Below are positions 41,698 through 49,930 of a DNA stretch of 64,000 bases, in pieces. Origin of the DNA: Sphingobacterium sp. UBA5670 (GTDB lineage: Bacteria > Bacteroidota > Bacteroidia > Sphingobacteriales > Sphingobacteriaceae); the NCBI RefSeq assembly GCF_002420705.1, contig NZ_DIIM01000002.1:62001-126000 (forward strand), in the 5' to 3' direction. The position numbers and the translations under genes were made by a program. Position 1 is the first letter of the stretch; each line of letters opens with the position of its first letter. The notes under the pieces are model-generated. The model ran no database searches. It saw only the letters and a program-made list of their open reading frames with translations, and was not told where the DNA came from.

Positions 41698-43557
41698 TTA
41701 ATCCTTGAGAATTGCAAATTCGATGTATGTGGCATTGTTCACGTCATGAAAAATCCGTTGGGTAGCTTTTCGGAAATCCGCTTTGGTGGCGGTGTAAGGC
41801 GCTAGGAATACCTGTGGATTTCGTTCTGCCAAAGGAAACCAGGAGTTCTGCACCTGAACCATGATGCGGTGTCCTTTTTTGAAAGTATGTGCGACATCAG
41901 GCATTTCAAAATTTACCTTTTCAATCATTCCCGGTGTTAGGGCCTGTGCTTTTTCAAAACCATTTCGGTATTTCCCGGCCATGATTTCTCCACGTACCAT
42001 CATTTGGTATCCGGCCATTGTTTTTCCCTGATAACTTGGTGCATCATTAGGATAAACATCAATCAGTTTGACGACATAGTCGGCGTCTGTTCCTGTCGAA
42101 GAGACTTTGAGAAAGTTTTTGATTGGGCCTACAATTGTCAGATCTTCTGTCAAAGGTTCTGTTTGATACACCATGACATCAGGACGACTGGCTGCGAAAC
42201 GTTGATCATCAACCATATATTCCCGCGTGCGGTTTTGAATCAGTCCGCCTTGATGTGGGACAGGTTTATTCGGGTCAGTTACATATTCATCCCAGGAATC
42301 AGTACGTTGAACTTTGTCAAATCCAAGTTTTCCCTGCGGTTGGAAGTATAGTTTTTTTGTTTCTGTATTTTTAGGTGGCCATTGTTCAAAATGTTTCCAT
42401 TCGTTGGTTCCTGAGACAAAAATATTGGCTTCAGAAGGAGCGAAGTTTCCTTCACCTTTGAGATGATATTTAAAAAATGGTTGTTCAAATTGTTCCTGAT
42501 AGGTAATACTTGTTTTTTTCTCAAATTGGATATCACCCAGATAGTTTCCTTCTGCTCGAACCCAGCCCCCATGATACCAAGGGCCGGCCACTATAATCGA
42601 ATTGTTTTTTTTGCTTTTATCTTCAATCGATTGATAGGTCTTAAATGTGCCATAGGCATCTTCTGCATCGAAGAAACCCCCGACGACCATCACTGCTGGT
42701 TTCACTTCCTGTAAAGAGTTGGTGATCACACGTGATTTCCAAAAATCGTCGTAATCGGGATGTTTAAACAGGTCATTCCAGAATTGAACAGAATCGCCAA
42801 AATACTTTTCTTTGAGTTCTCGTGCTGTTCCTGCTTCTAAAAAAAAGTTGTATTTGTCCGCTTCTTTGATCTGAATTTTACTTTTAAATTGATCTGGTGT
42901 AATGGGTTTTGGACGTGGGACACCAAAGGTTGACATAAAGGTGAATGCATCCTGAAGAAACAATACGCCATTATGGTGGAAGTCGTCGCCGATATACCAG
43001 TCTGTTACAGGAGCCTGCGGAGAGACTGCTTTCAAGCTTGGATGTGTTTTGACGAGCCCCACGGTAGAATAGAAGCCTGGGTAGGAGATCCCATAAAGTC
43101 CCGCCTTACCATTATAGTTTTTAAGATTCTTTTGTAGCCATTCAAGTGCATCGTAGGTATCCGTACTTTCATCGATTGCTTTTTTATCTTTGCTGTGTGT
43201 AGTCGGACGTATATCCTCAAAATCACCTTCACTCATCCACTTACCGCGGACATCCTGATAGACGAAAATATAACCTTCACGCATCATTGCCGGAAAGTTA
43301 CCCAAGCTTTTTTTATAGTCGTTTTGGCCATAAGGAGAAACCGTATAGGGCGTCCTATTGAGCAGAACCGGATACTTCTTGGATTTGTCTTTTGGACTGT
43401 AGATAGCAGTAAACAACTTTTTGCCATCTCTCATGGGGATTGCTACTTCGGTCTTTTCATAATGATCTCTAACATAAGCAGAGTCGGCAGCTGTTTGAGC
43501 ATGTAACTGGCTTGTGCATAAAAGCGTTAAAGTTAGGTACGAAATTGTATTTTTCAT
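41698..43557 (-). CDS. CocE/NonD-family hydrolase (X-Pro dipeptidyl-peptidase/amino acid ester hydrolase-like)
   Basis: This 619-residue protein has a signal peptide (ends HAQ, about residue 21). Its alpha/beta-hydrolase domain has the nucleophile motif YGISYPGFYS near residue 165, the oxyanion region LNRTPYT, and a likely catalytic His in GPWYHGGW near 330. The C-terminal beta-jelly-roll domain (about 390-619) is typical of S15-like enzymes. It resembles alpha-amino acid ester hydrolases and CocE. It probably hydrolyses peptides or acyl esters in the periplasm. It appears monocistronic. Confidence 0.88.
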   Translation of the reverse strand: MKNTISYLTLTLLCTSQLHAQTAADSAYVRDHYEKTEVAIPMRDGKKLFTAIYSPKDKSKKYPVLLNRTPYTVSPYGQNDYKKSLGNFPAMMREGYIFVYQDVRGKWMSEGDFEDIRPTTHSKDKKAIDESTDTYDALEWLQKNLKNYNGKAGLYGISYPGFYSTVGLVKTHPSLKAVSPQAPVTDWYIGDDFHHNGVLFLQDAFTFMSTFGVPRPKPITPDQFKSKIQIKEADKYNFFLEAGTARELKEKYFGDSVQFWNDLFKHPDYDDFWKSRVITNSLQEVKPAVMVVGGFFDAEDAYGTFKTYQSIEDKSKKNNSIIVAGPWYHGGWVRAEGNYLGDIQFEKKTSITYQEQFEQPFFKYHLKGEGNFAPSEANIFVSGTNEWKHFEQWPPKNTETKKLYFQPQGKLGFDKVQRTDSWDEYVTDPNKPVPHQGGLIQNRTREYMVDDQRFAASRPDVMVYQTEPLTEDLTIVGPIKNFLKVSSTGTDADYVVKLIDVYPNDAPSYQGKTMAGYQMMVRGEIMAGKYRNGFEKAQALTPGMIEKVNFEMPDVAHTFKKGHRIMVQVQNSWFPLAERNPQVFLAPYTATKADFRKATQRIFHDVNNATYIEFAILKD

Positions 43558-44189
43558 TCAGATAATTATTTGTTCGGTACTTTTTTGATGTAAAACTATT
43601 CATACACCCGGTTTCGTTTTTAGCAATGCTATGGAGACTTTATATGTTAGGCTGTATGCGTTACAGGTAAAATTTGTCTTAACATTATCGTTTGGTAGGC
43701 CATTTTTCCGTCGACAGTTGAATGGTCAGTGGCTGTTGGTTTATAAATGAACGATACATTCATTGCTAGTATTTAAATTTTAAGCTAAAGGTAGTGCTCG
43801 TAAAGCCATTTTCCAATTTTATTGTCATATTTATAGGAAATAGAAAAAGAAAAATTGACCAATTTTTAAGAAAGAAAAACTTTTTTTGGATTGAATTTGG
43901 ATTAGTTTTCGAATGTTGATATATTGAGTAAAATTATCGGGATTTGTTTTTCGGGTTAACAAGTTTAGCTAAAATCGTTAAATTTCAGTCAGATGGAATA
44001 GTAGAGTACTAAATAATAATTCATTTTCGGATTATTTCTTTCGGTTTCGAATAGACTTTGCATCGGTAATTGTCACGATTTTATAAATAAAGTGCGGGGT
44101 GGTATGAAATATGTTTTTTTAAGCTAATTTTAAGAATTATTTTATCATAATACATCAATTAAATAACAATTTAAGTATATAGAATTAAT
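43558..44189. other. Long AT-rich intergenic region upstream of the inositol synthase gene
   Basis: These 632 bases hold the promoters of two divergent genes. I see no gene, no clear TAnnTTTG box with good spacing, and only a weak AAAATT/AATTTT inverted repeat near 43851-43867. A long leader for the inositol synthase gene is possible. Confidence 0.5.
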
Positions 44190-45518
44190 ATGGGACAACA
44201 AGTGAAAGATGCCAATGGAAAATTGGGTATTCTTATTCCGGGATTAGGTGCTGTGGCTACAACATTGATCGCTGGTGTGGCATCTATAAACAAAGGTTTT
44301 TCAAAACCAATTGGATCTGTTTCTCAATTGAGCAGAATCCGTCTGGGCAAACGCACTGAGAATAGAAATCCATTAATTAAAGATTTCGTCCCTTTAGCAA
44401 AATTGGAAGATGTTGTTTTTGGTGGATGGGACGTATATGAAGATAACGTTTACGAGGCTGCATCAAAAGCACAGGTATTGGAACAAGGTCAATTGGATGC
44501 TGTTAAGGCGGAATTGGAAGCTATCCAACCAATGAAGGCTGTGTTTGACCGCAATTTTGTGAAAAACTTGGACGGAACACATATCAAAACTGAAAAAACT
44601 CGCCGTGAATTAGCAGACGCTGTACAACGTGATATTCGTGAATTTAAAGAGAAAAACGGATTGGACCGCGTAGTATTGGTGTGGTGTGGATCGACAGAAC
44701 GTTATATTGAGACAAACGAAGCTTTCTCAACATTAGCTAAATTAGAAGAAGCTTTGGATAATGACGATCAACGTATTCCACCAAGCATGATCTACTGTTA
44801 TGCTGCGTTGAAAGAAGGAGCTCCTTATGTAAACGGTGCACCAAATTTAACTTGTGATGTTCCAGCTATTGTTGAGTTGGCTCATGAAAACGGTGTAGCA
44901 ATCGCAGGTAAAGACTTTAAAACAGGTCAAACGTTGATGAAAACAATCGTAGCACCAGGTCTTCAAGCAAGAGCTTTAGGTGTTGAAGGTTGGTTTTCGA
45001 CGAATATTTTGGGTAACCGTGATGGATTAGTATTGGATGATCCTGAAAATTTCAAAACAAAAGAAGTATCTAAATTATCGGTATTGGAAGAAATTTTAGA
45101 TGCGAAGAAGAACCCTGAGTTGTATGGTGATCTTTACCATAAAGTACGTATCAACTATTATCCGCCACATGGTGATAATAAAGAATCATGGGATAACATC
45201 GATATTTTCGGTTGGTTGGGCTACAAAATGCAGATCAAAATCAATTTCTTGTGTCGCGATTCAATTTTAGCAGCTCCAGTAGCTTTGGATTTAGCTTTGT
45301 TTATTGATTTGGCGCAACGCGCAGGTATGTCAGGCATTCAAGAGTGGTTGTCATTTTATTTGAAATCTCCTCAAACTGCTCCGGGATTACCTCCAGAGCA
45401 CGATATCTTCAAACAATTAATGAAATTGCAAAACACATTGCGTCACATTATGGGTGAAGATTTAATCACGCATTTAGGATTGGATTATTATCAGGAGCTT
45501 GTAGATAGCATTCAATAA
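44190..45518 (+). CDS. ino1: Inositol-3-phosphate synthase
   Basis: This 442-residue enzyme converts glucose 6-phosphate to myo-inositol 3-phosphate with bound NAD. It shows the NAD-binding start LIPGLGAVATTLIAG and the family blocks VFGGWDVYEDNVYEAA, GSTERYIE, GKDFKTGQTLMKT (catalytic Lys region), SWDNIDIFGWLGYKMQIKINFLCRDSILAAPVALDLA. Length fits the prokaryotic/Bacteroidota form. It lies about 180 bases upstream of the lipid head-group cluster and has its own terminator at 45536, so the cluster may have a second promoter. It supplies the inositol phosphate. Confidence 0.96.
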   Translation: MGQQVKDANGKLGILIPGLGAVATTLIAGVASINKGFSKPIGSVSQLSRIRLGKRTENRNPLIKDFVPLAKLEDVVFGGWDVYEDNVYEAASKAQVLEQGQLDAVKAELEAIQPMKAVFDRNFVKNLDGTHIKTEKTRRELADAVQRDIREFKEKNGLDRVVLVWCGSTERYIETNEAFSTLAKLEEALDNDDQRIPPSMIYCYAALKEGAPYVNGAPNLTCDVPAIVELAHENGVAIAGKDFKTGQTLMKTIVAPGLQARALGVEGWFSTNILGNRDGLVLDDPENFKTKEVSKLSVLEEILDAKKNPELYGDLYHKVRINYYPPHGDNKESWDNIDIFGWLGYKMQIKINFLCRDSILAAPVALDLALFIDLAQRAGMSGIQEWLSFYLKSPQTAPGLPPEHDIFKQLMKLQNTLRHIMGEDLITHLGLDYYQELVDSIQ

Positions 45519-45535
45519 GCTACCTAAATAAGATA

Positions 45536-45573
45536 GGGGAAACAATTGTTTACAAACAGTTTTTCCCCTTTTT
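45536..45573 (+). terminator. Terminator after the inositol synthase gene
   Basis: GGGGAAA (45536-45542) pairs with TTTCCCC (45562-45568), and TGTTT/AAACA pairs inside the loop. Five T residues follow. Read-through may still feed the cluster starting at 45700. Confidence 0.75.
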
Positions 45574-45699
45574 CTTCGACATCATTTAAGAAGTTGAAGA
45601 TGGAATATAACCCTCTGTAAACTTTTGCGCTTACGAACGCTGAGATAGTGACGGGGGTTTTGCTTTTTTTAAAATGATTTTATTTTGCAATTAGAAGAA

Positions 45700-46410
45700 A
45701 TGGAATTTGCAATTATAGCAGCGGGAGAAGGTTCTCGATTGCGAAAAGAGGGATTCAATTTACCGAAACCCTTGCTACCATTACATGGGGTTCCATTAAT
45801 TGAACGATTGATTCGTGTGTTTGTCAAGGAAGGGGCACAAAAAGTTCATGTTATCATCAATAAACAATCTCCCGAACTGAAATTGTTTTTGGAAAAAACG
45901 ACTTTTGAATTACCTATTGTGTTGATCGAAGAAGATACTGCAAGTTCCTTGCATAGTTTTGCTTTGCTTGTTAAAAACAACCCCGATTGGTCGTCCTGCT
46001 GTCTTACGACAACAGATACGGTGTTTAGGCCACATGAATTTCATGCCTATTTAGATGCTTTTCATCAACACAAAAATGCAGATGCTTTTATGGCAGTTAC
46101 GCCTTTTGTCGATGATGAGAGCCCACTGTACGTGAATACAGATTCACAGCTTCGTGTGGAAGCATTTTTGGATACAGCAACTGCAGAAACGAAATATGTT
46201 TCTGGTGGAATTTATTGCTTTCGCCAAGCGGCGATGGACTGTGCGTTAAGCTCCGTTGAAGCTGGAAATTCGAGAATGCGTAACTTTCAGCGCGCTTTAT
46301 TGGAAAACAATTTACAAGTAGAAGCATTTGTTTTTGAAAAAGTCGTCGATATTGATCATCTAAAAGATCGTGCGGTTGCAGAACAATTTTTGAGTGAGGA
46401 AGTTAGTTAG
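45700..46410 (+). CDS. Nucleotidyltransferase, candidate inositol-phosphate cytidylyltransferase
   Basis: The ATG at 45700 gives 236 residues; a TTG at 45685 is less likely. The N-terminus AIIAAGEGSRLRKEGFNLPK is the nucleotide-binding signature of sugar-phosphate nucleotidyltransferases (Rossmann-like NTP_transferase). A CCLTTTDTVF segment near residue 105 likely holds the metal Asp, and VSGGIYCF near 168 is also typical. In this cluster a plausible reaction is CTP plus inositol phosphate to CDP-inositol, as in di-myo-inositol phosphate synthesis of hyperthermophiles. That is inference; a sugar-1-phosphate substrate remains possible. The next gene starts 4 bases after the stop. Confidence 0.78.
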   Translation: MEFAIIAAGEGSRLRKEGFNLPKPLLPLHGVPLIERLIRVFVKEGAQKVHVIINKQSPELKLFLEKTTFELPIVLIEEDTASSLHSFALLVKNNPDWSSCCLTTTDTVFRPHEFHAYLDAFHQHKNADAFMAVTPFVDDESPLYVNTDSQLRVEAFLDTATAETKYVSGGIYCFRQAAMDCALSSVEAGNSRMRNFQRALLENNLQVEAFVFEKVVDIDHLKDRAVAEQFLSEEVS

Positions 46411-46414
46411 TAAA

Positions 46415-47308
46415 ATGAGCGAAATGATTTCTATTTTAGGCGTAACTCGAAAAAATCGCTTTTCACCCAATCATGTGGGGAATGATGCCGCTATATTTAA
46501 TGAAGTAGTTTTAAAACTGACCGAAAAAGGTGCGTCGGTCGAAGTGTGTAATGAAGATGAATTTTTGTCTTCTACATCTATAAAGCAGAAAAATATTCTG
46601 ACGATGGGGAGAACAAAGACTTTGGTTAAAAAGTTACAATCTCTTCAAAATAATGGGATCAATGTTTTGAATTCCGGTTTTGGAATTGAAAATTGCTTTC
46701 GGAAAAATATGACACTTAAGCTTTTGGAAGGCGGCGTTCCTTATCCCAAAAGTATTGTGATCTCTACAGTTGCAGATATTCAATCTATTTTTGAGAAACT
46801 GAAAGGAAAGGGGGTATGGATCAAACGCGGTGATTTTCATGCTATTCATAAGGAAGACGTTACGTTTGCTGGCAGTCTGAAAGAAGCACAGCATATCTTG
46901 AATGAATACGCGCTTCGCGGGATTAAAGAAGCTGTTATTTCTGAACATCTTGCCGGTGACCTGCTGAAGTTTTATGCGGTACGGGGAACGGATTTCTTCT
47001 TTTATTTCTACCCCTATGAACATAATCATCACAAATATGATTTGTATGAACAAATTAATGATGAGGTAGTACACTTTCCTTTCGACCTCGACAATCTCAA
47101 AAAAGTCGCCAATCGTGCTGCAGAAGTTCTGGATGTACATATCTACGGCGGTGATGTGATTATTGATGCAAATGGAGATTTCCATATTATTGACTTAAAC
47201 GACTGGCCAAGTTTTGCGCCATGTCGGGCAGAGGCTGCTGAGGCCATTGCTCAAATGGTTTACCATAAATTTACTGAAAAGAACCACAATGCAGAAAGAA
47301 CAAGTTAA
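46415..47308 (+). CDS. ATP-grasp protein, inositol-phosphate-kinase-like motif
   Basis: This 297-residue protein has an ATP-grasp fold. ATP-binding strands appear as GVWIKRGDFHA and AVISEHLAGDLLKFYAVRG, and the metal-binding end as GGDVIIDANGDFHIIDLNDWPSF. Asp260-x-Asn262 followed by Trp-Pro-Ser-Phe resembles the D-x-N-x-F-P-G-Y of eukaryotic inositol tris/tetrakisphosphate kinases (ITPK), although RimK-type ligases share N-x-x-P. With inositol synthase nearby, phosphorylation of an inositol head group is a serious option; ligation of an amino acid is the alternative. Start 46415 is chosen over a GTG at 46394 that overlaps the previous gene. Its end overlaps the next gene by 20 bases. Confidence 0.7.
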   Translation: MSEMISILGVTRKNRFSPNHVGNDAAIFNEVVLKLTEKGASVEVCNEDEFLSSTSIKQKNILTMGRTKTLVKKLQSLQNNGINVLNSGFGIENCFRKNMTLKLLEGGVPYPKSIVISTVADIQSIFEKLKGKGVWIKRGDFHAIHKEDVTFAGSLKEAQHILNEYALRGIKEAVISEHLAGDLLKFYAVRGTDFFFYFYPYEHNHHKYDLYEQINDEVVHFPFDLDNLKKVANRAAEVLDVHIYGGDVIIDANGDFHIIDLNDWPSFAPCRAEAAEAIAQMVYHKFTEKNHNAERTS

Positions 47309-48239
47309 TGTAATCGAAGAAGAGAATTTGAGTGCATTCGAACAATCTTTAAAATCCAATGATACAGAAGAGCGAATTGATATCTGGTTTTACCGACCTA
47401 TAGGCTATCGTATAGCGCAAGTCTGTGCTAAAATCGGTATTACACCTAATGCAGTGACGATTATTAGTATTTTCTTTGGCGTTGCGGCGGGTATTTTATT
47501 CTATTACCCTGCGTTGTGGATTAACGTTATCGGTATGCTTTTATTGGTGTTTGCCAACTCTTTGGATAGTGCCGATGGACAGCTAGCAAGGATGACAGAC
47601 AATAAAAGTCGTTTTGGCCGTATATTGGATGGTTTTGCTGGGGATTTTTGGTTCGCATCTATTCATATTGCGATCTGCTTGCGCAGTATCAATGAAGGAT
47701 GGCCACAATGGCTATGGGTATTTTGTGTACTTGCGGGTGTATCGCATATGATTCAATCCGCAATGGCTGATTATTACCGTAATGTCCACTTATATTTTAT
47801 AAAGGGGAAAGCCGGTAGCGAATTGGATAATACGCGTGATTTGAAAGTGGACTATGATGCCTTATCCTGGCGTAAGAATTTTTTTAGCAAATTTGTGTTG
47901 AATGGCTATATGGGCTACACGCGCAACCAGGAAAAGCTATCTCCAAAACTGCAAAAACTACTGCATATTGTTAAAGGTCGTTATAAAGATGAATTGCCAA
48001 AACAATTGATGGTAGACTTTAGGACTCAGAATAAACCATTGATGAAGTACACCAATATTGTACAGTTTAATACACGAGTAATCTTTCTATTTGTTTGGTT
48101 GTTTATCGGTCAGCCTTGGATTTATTTTTTCTTTGACATGTTTGTCCTCAATCCGATTTTGATTTATATGTGCAACCGACAGGAAAAAGTAAGTGGTTAT
48201 TTTGTTGACAAATTAACAAACGATCCAACCTATGGGTAG
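47289..48239 (+). CDS. CDP-alcohol phosphotransferase, candidate inositol-lipid synthase
   Basis: This 316-residue membrane protein has the CDP-alcohol phosphotransferase motif at 93-119: Asp93, Asp96-Gly97, Ala100-Arg101, Gly110, Asp114 and Asp119. The canonical spacing puts the last Asp four after the third; here it is five after (DGFAGD), with Gly118 in the usual place. It likely joins an inositol phosphate and a lipid via a CDP-activated donor, making phosphatidylinositol phosphate or an inositol sphingolipid. It is longer than PgsA/PIP synthases (about 200) because of extended N- and C-terminal parts. The start at 47289 lies inside the ATP-grasp gene; the end overlaps the next gene by 8 bases. 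Confidence 0.85.
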   Translation: MQKEQVNVIEEENLSAFEQSLKSNDTEERIDIWFYRPIGYRIAQVCAKIGITPNAVTIISIFFGVAAGILFYYPALWINVIGMLLLVFANSLDSADGQLARMTDNKSRFGRILDGFAGDFWFASIHIAICLRSINEGWPQWLWVFCVLAGVSHMIQSAMADYYRNVHLYFIKGKAGSELDNTRDLKVDYDALSWRKNFFSKFVLNGYMGYTRNQEKLSPKLQKLLHIVKGRYKDELPKQLMVDFRTQNKPLMKYTNIVQFNTRVIFLFVWLFIGQPWIYFFFDMFVLNPILIYMCNRQEKVSGYFVDKLTNDPTYG

Positions 48240-49221
48240 TAAGATCTATAAAGTACTCTTTATGCTGATTGGTATAGGCACTCTTGCCTATATGATTCAT
48301 GCTATGGGCATTGATGAGATTTGGAACAACCTCGAAAAAATTGGCTGGTGGTTTTTGCCTGTACTTGGCAGCTGGGCAGTGCTCTACTGGATGAACGCAA
48401 TGGCGTTTAAGGCAATTATTCAGGAGCCGCAATTGCCCCAGACAAACGTGCCATTTTGGAAAGTATTGCAATTGACGGTGTCTGGTTATGCCATTAATTA
48501 TATTACACCATTTGTTGCTTTGGGGGGAGAGCCTTACCGTATTATGGAGCTTAAGAATTACGTCGGCGGTTCGAAGGCCGGTTCTTCCGTACTTTTGTAT
48601 GGTGTGATGCACATTTTGTCGCATATTTTATTTTGGGTCGCTTCTGTTTTCCTCATTCTTTGGTTTGTGCCTGCAAGCACTATGGTGAATGTGGCTTGTG
48701 CTGTGATTTTTGTGATGGCCATTATTTGTACTTGGCTATTTACAAAGTTTTATAAGAAAGGAATTACAGTTTCGCTATTGAAAGCTTTGTCTAAACTACC
48801 TTTTGTAGGCAAGAAAGTCGATAATTTACTAGAGTCGAAGTATGAAACGTTGAATGACGTGGATCAACAGGTGAAAAATCTCTTTCAAAATCGTAGGGAT
48901 CGTTTCTACACGGCCCTTTTTTGGGAATTTGTAGCACGTGTTGTCGGCTGTTTCGAGATTTATTTTATCGGTTTGGCTTTGGATATCAATATTGACTTTG
49001 TTGATGCCATGATTATTAGCTCGGGATCTTCTTTATTTGCCAATCTGGTTTTTTTCTTTCCAATGCAATTGGGAACACGGGAAGGTGGATTAGCTATGGC
49101 TGTGATGAGTATAGGATTGCCAGCGAAAGTCGGTATTTTTATGGGAGTTGTTACGCGAATTCGGGAAATCGTCTGGATTATGATCGGTTTAGGCTGGATG
49201 AGTTTAGTAAAAAAGAAATAA
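48232..49221 (+). CDS. Flippase-like membrane protein (LPG synthase TM/UPF0104 family)
   Basis: This 329-residue protein has about eight predicted helices and matches the lysylphosphatidylglycerol synthase TM-region family: YAINYITPFVALGGEPYRIMELK near residues 87-110, GVMHILSHILFWVAS near 125, and GSSLFANLVFFFPMQLGTREGGLAM near 265-290. Members of the family are linked to lipid translocation. In this cluster it probably moves the finished inositol lipid or its precursor across the inner membrane. It overlaps the phosphotransferase gene by 8 bases. Confidence 0.85.
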   Translation: MGSKIYKVLFMLIGIGTLAYMIHAMGIDEIWNNLEKIGWWFLPVLGSWAVLYWMNAMAFKAIIQEPQLPQTNVPFWKVLQLTVSGYAINYITPFVALGGEPYRIMELKNYVGGSKAGSSVLLYGVMHILSHILFWVASVFLILWFVPASTMVNVACAVIFVMAIICTWLFTKFYKKGITVSLLKALSKLPFVGKKVDNLLESKYETLNDVDQQVKNLFQNRRDRFYTALFWEFVARVVGCFEIYFIGLALDINIDFVDAMIISSGSSLFANLVFFFPMQLGTREGGLAMAVMSIGLPAKVGIFMGVVTRIREIVWIMIGLGWMSLVKKK

Positions 49222-49222
49222 C

Positions 49223-49930
49223 ATGGATAAGTTTAATATTAAAGGGATTATTTTTGATTATGGCGGTACCTTGGATACCAATGGTGGCCATTGGGGAGCT
49301 GTTATCTGGTCAGGTTATGAAAAATACCAGGTCCCTGTAAATTTGAACGCTTTTCAGGAAGCTTATGCTTACGCTGAACGTCAAATGGCTCTACAGCCTA
49401 TTATTAAGCCGGACTTTAATTTTTTAGAGGTACTTGAAGCAAAGCTTAACGTACAATTTGAATATCTAATTGCTGCGGGTTATGAATTGGATAAAACATT
49501 AGCTCATAAAATTGCATTTGATGGCTATTCACTAGCGAAGAGTACAGTTGAACAGGTAAAACCGCTGTTAACTTCACTGAACGAAAAATATCCGATTGTC
49601 ATGGTATCCAATTTTTACGGTAATCTGAAATCTGTTCTCGCTGATTTTGGGATTTTGTCTTATTTTCAGTCCGTTGTAGAGTCAGCGGTGGTTGGCGTGC
49701 GCAAACCTGATTCTGCAATCTATGCTTTAGGTGTCACCAAAATGGGACTTCCTGCACATGAAATCCTTGTCGTAGGCGATTCTTATAGTAAAGATATGGT
49801 ACCTGCTAAAGCCGTTGGGTGCCAAACCTTATGGTTGAAAGGACAGACCTGGGGTGAAGATAAATTGCAGGATACCTCAGCTGCAGACCAGCAGTTTACG
49901 AGTATCTTTGATTTAATCGACTTTGTTTAA
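49223..49930 (+). CDS. HAD-family phosphatase, candidate inositol-lipid phosphate phosphatase
   Basis: This 235-residue protein has HAD motifs: nucleophile Asp in IIFDYGGTLDT, Ser in VMVSNFYGN (motif II), Lys in VGVRKPDSAIY (motif III), and the acidic pair in VVGDSYSKDM (motif IV). In motif I the usual second Asp is Gly (DYGGT rather than DxDGT), as in some HAD subfamilies. Its place as the last gene, 1 base after the flippase-like gene, suggests removal of phosphate from an inositol-phosphate lipid or head group. It ends 18 bases inside the convergent AraC gene. Confidence 0.85.
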   Translation: MDKFNIKGIIFDYGGTLDTNGGHWGAVIWSGYEKYQVPVNLNAFQEAYAYAERQMALQPIIKPDFNFLEVLEAKLNVQFEYLIAAGYELDKTLAHKIAFDGYSLAKSTVEQVKPLLTSLNEKYPIVMVSNFYGNLKSVLADFGILSYFQSVVESAVVGVRKPDSAIYALGVTKMGLPAHEILVVGDSYSKDMVPAKAVGCQTLWLKGQTWGEDKLQDTSAADQQFTSIFDLIDFV

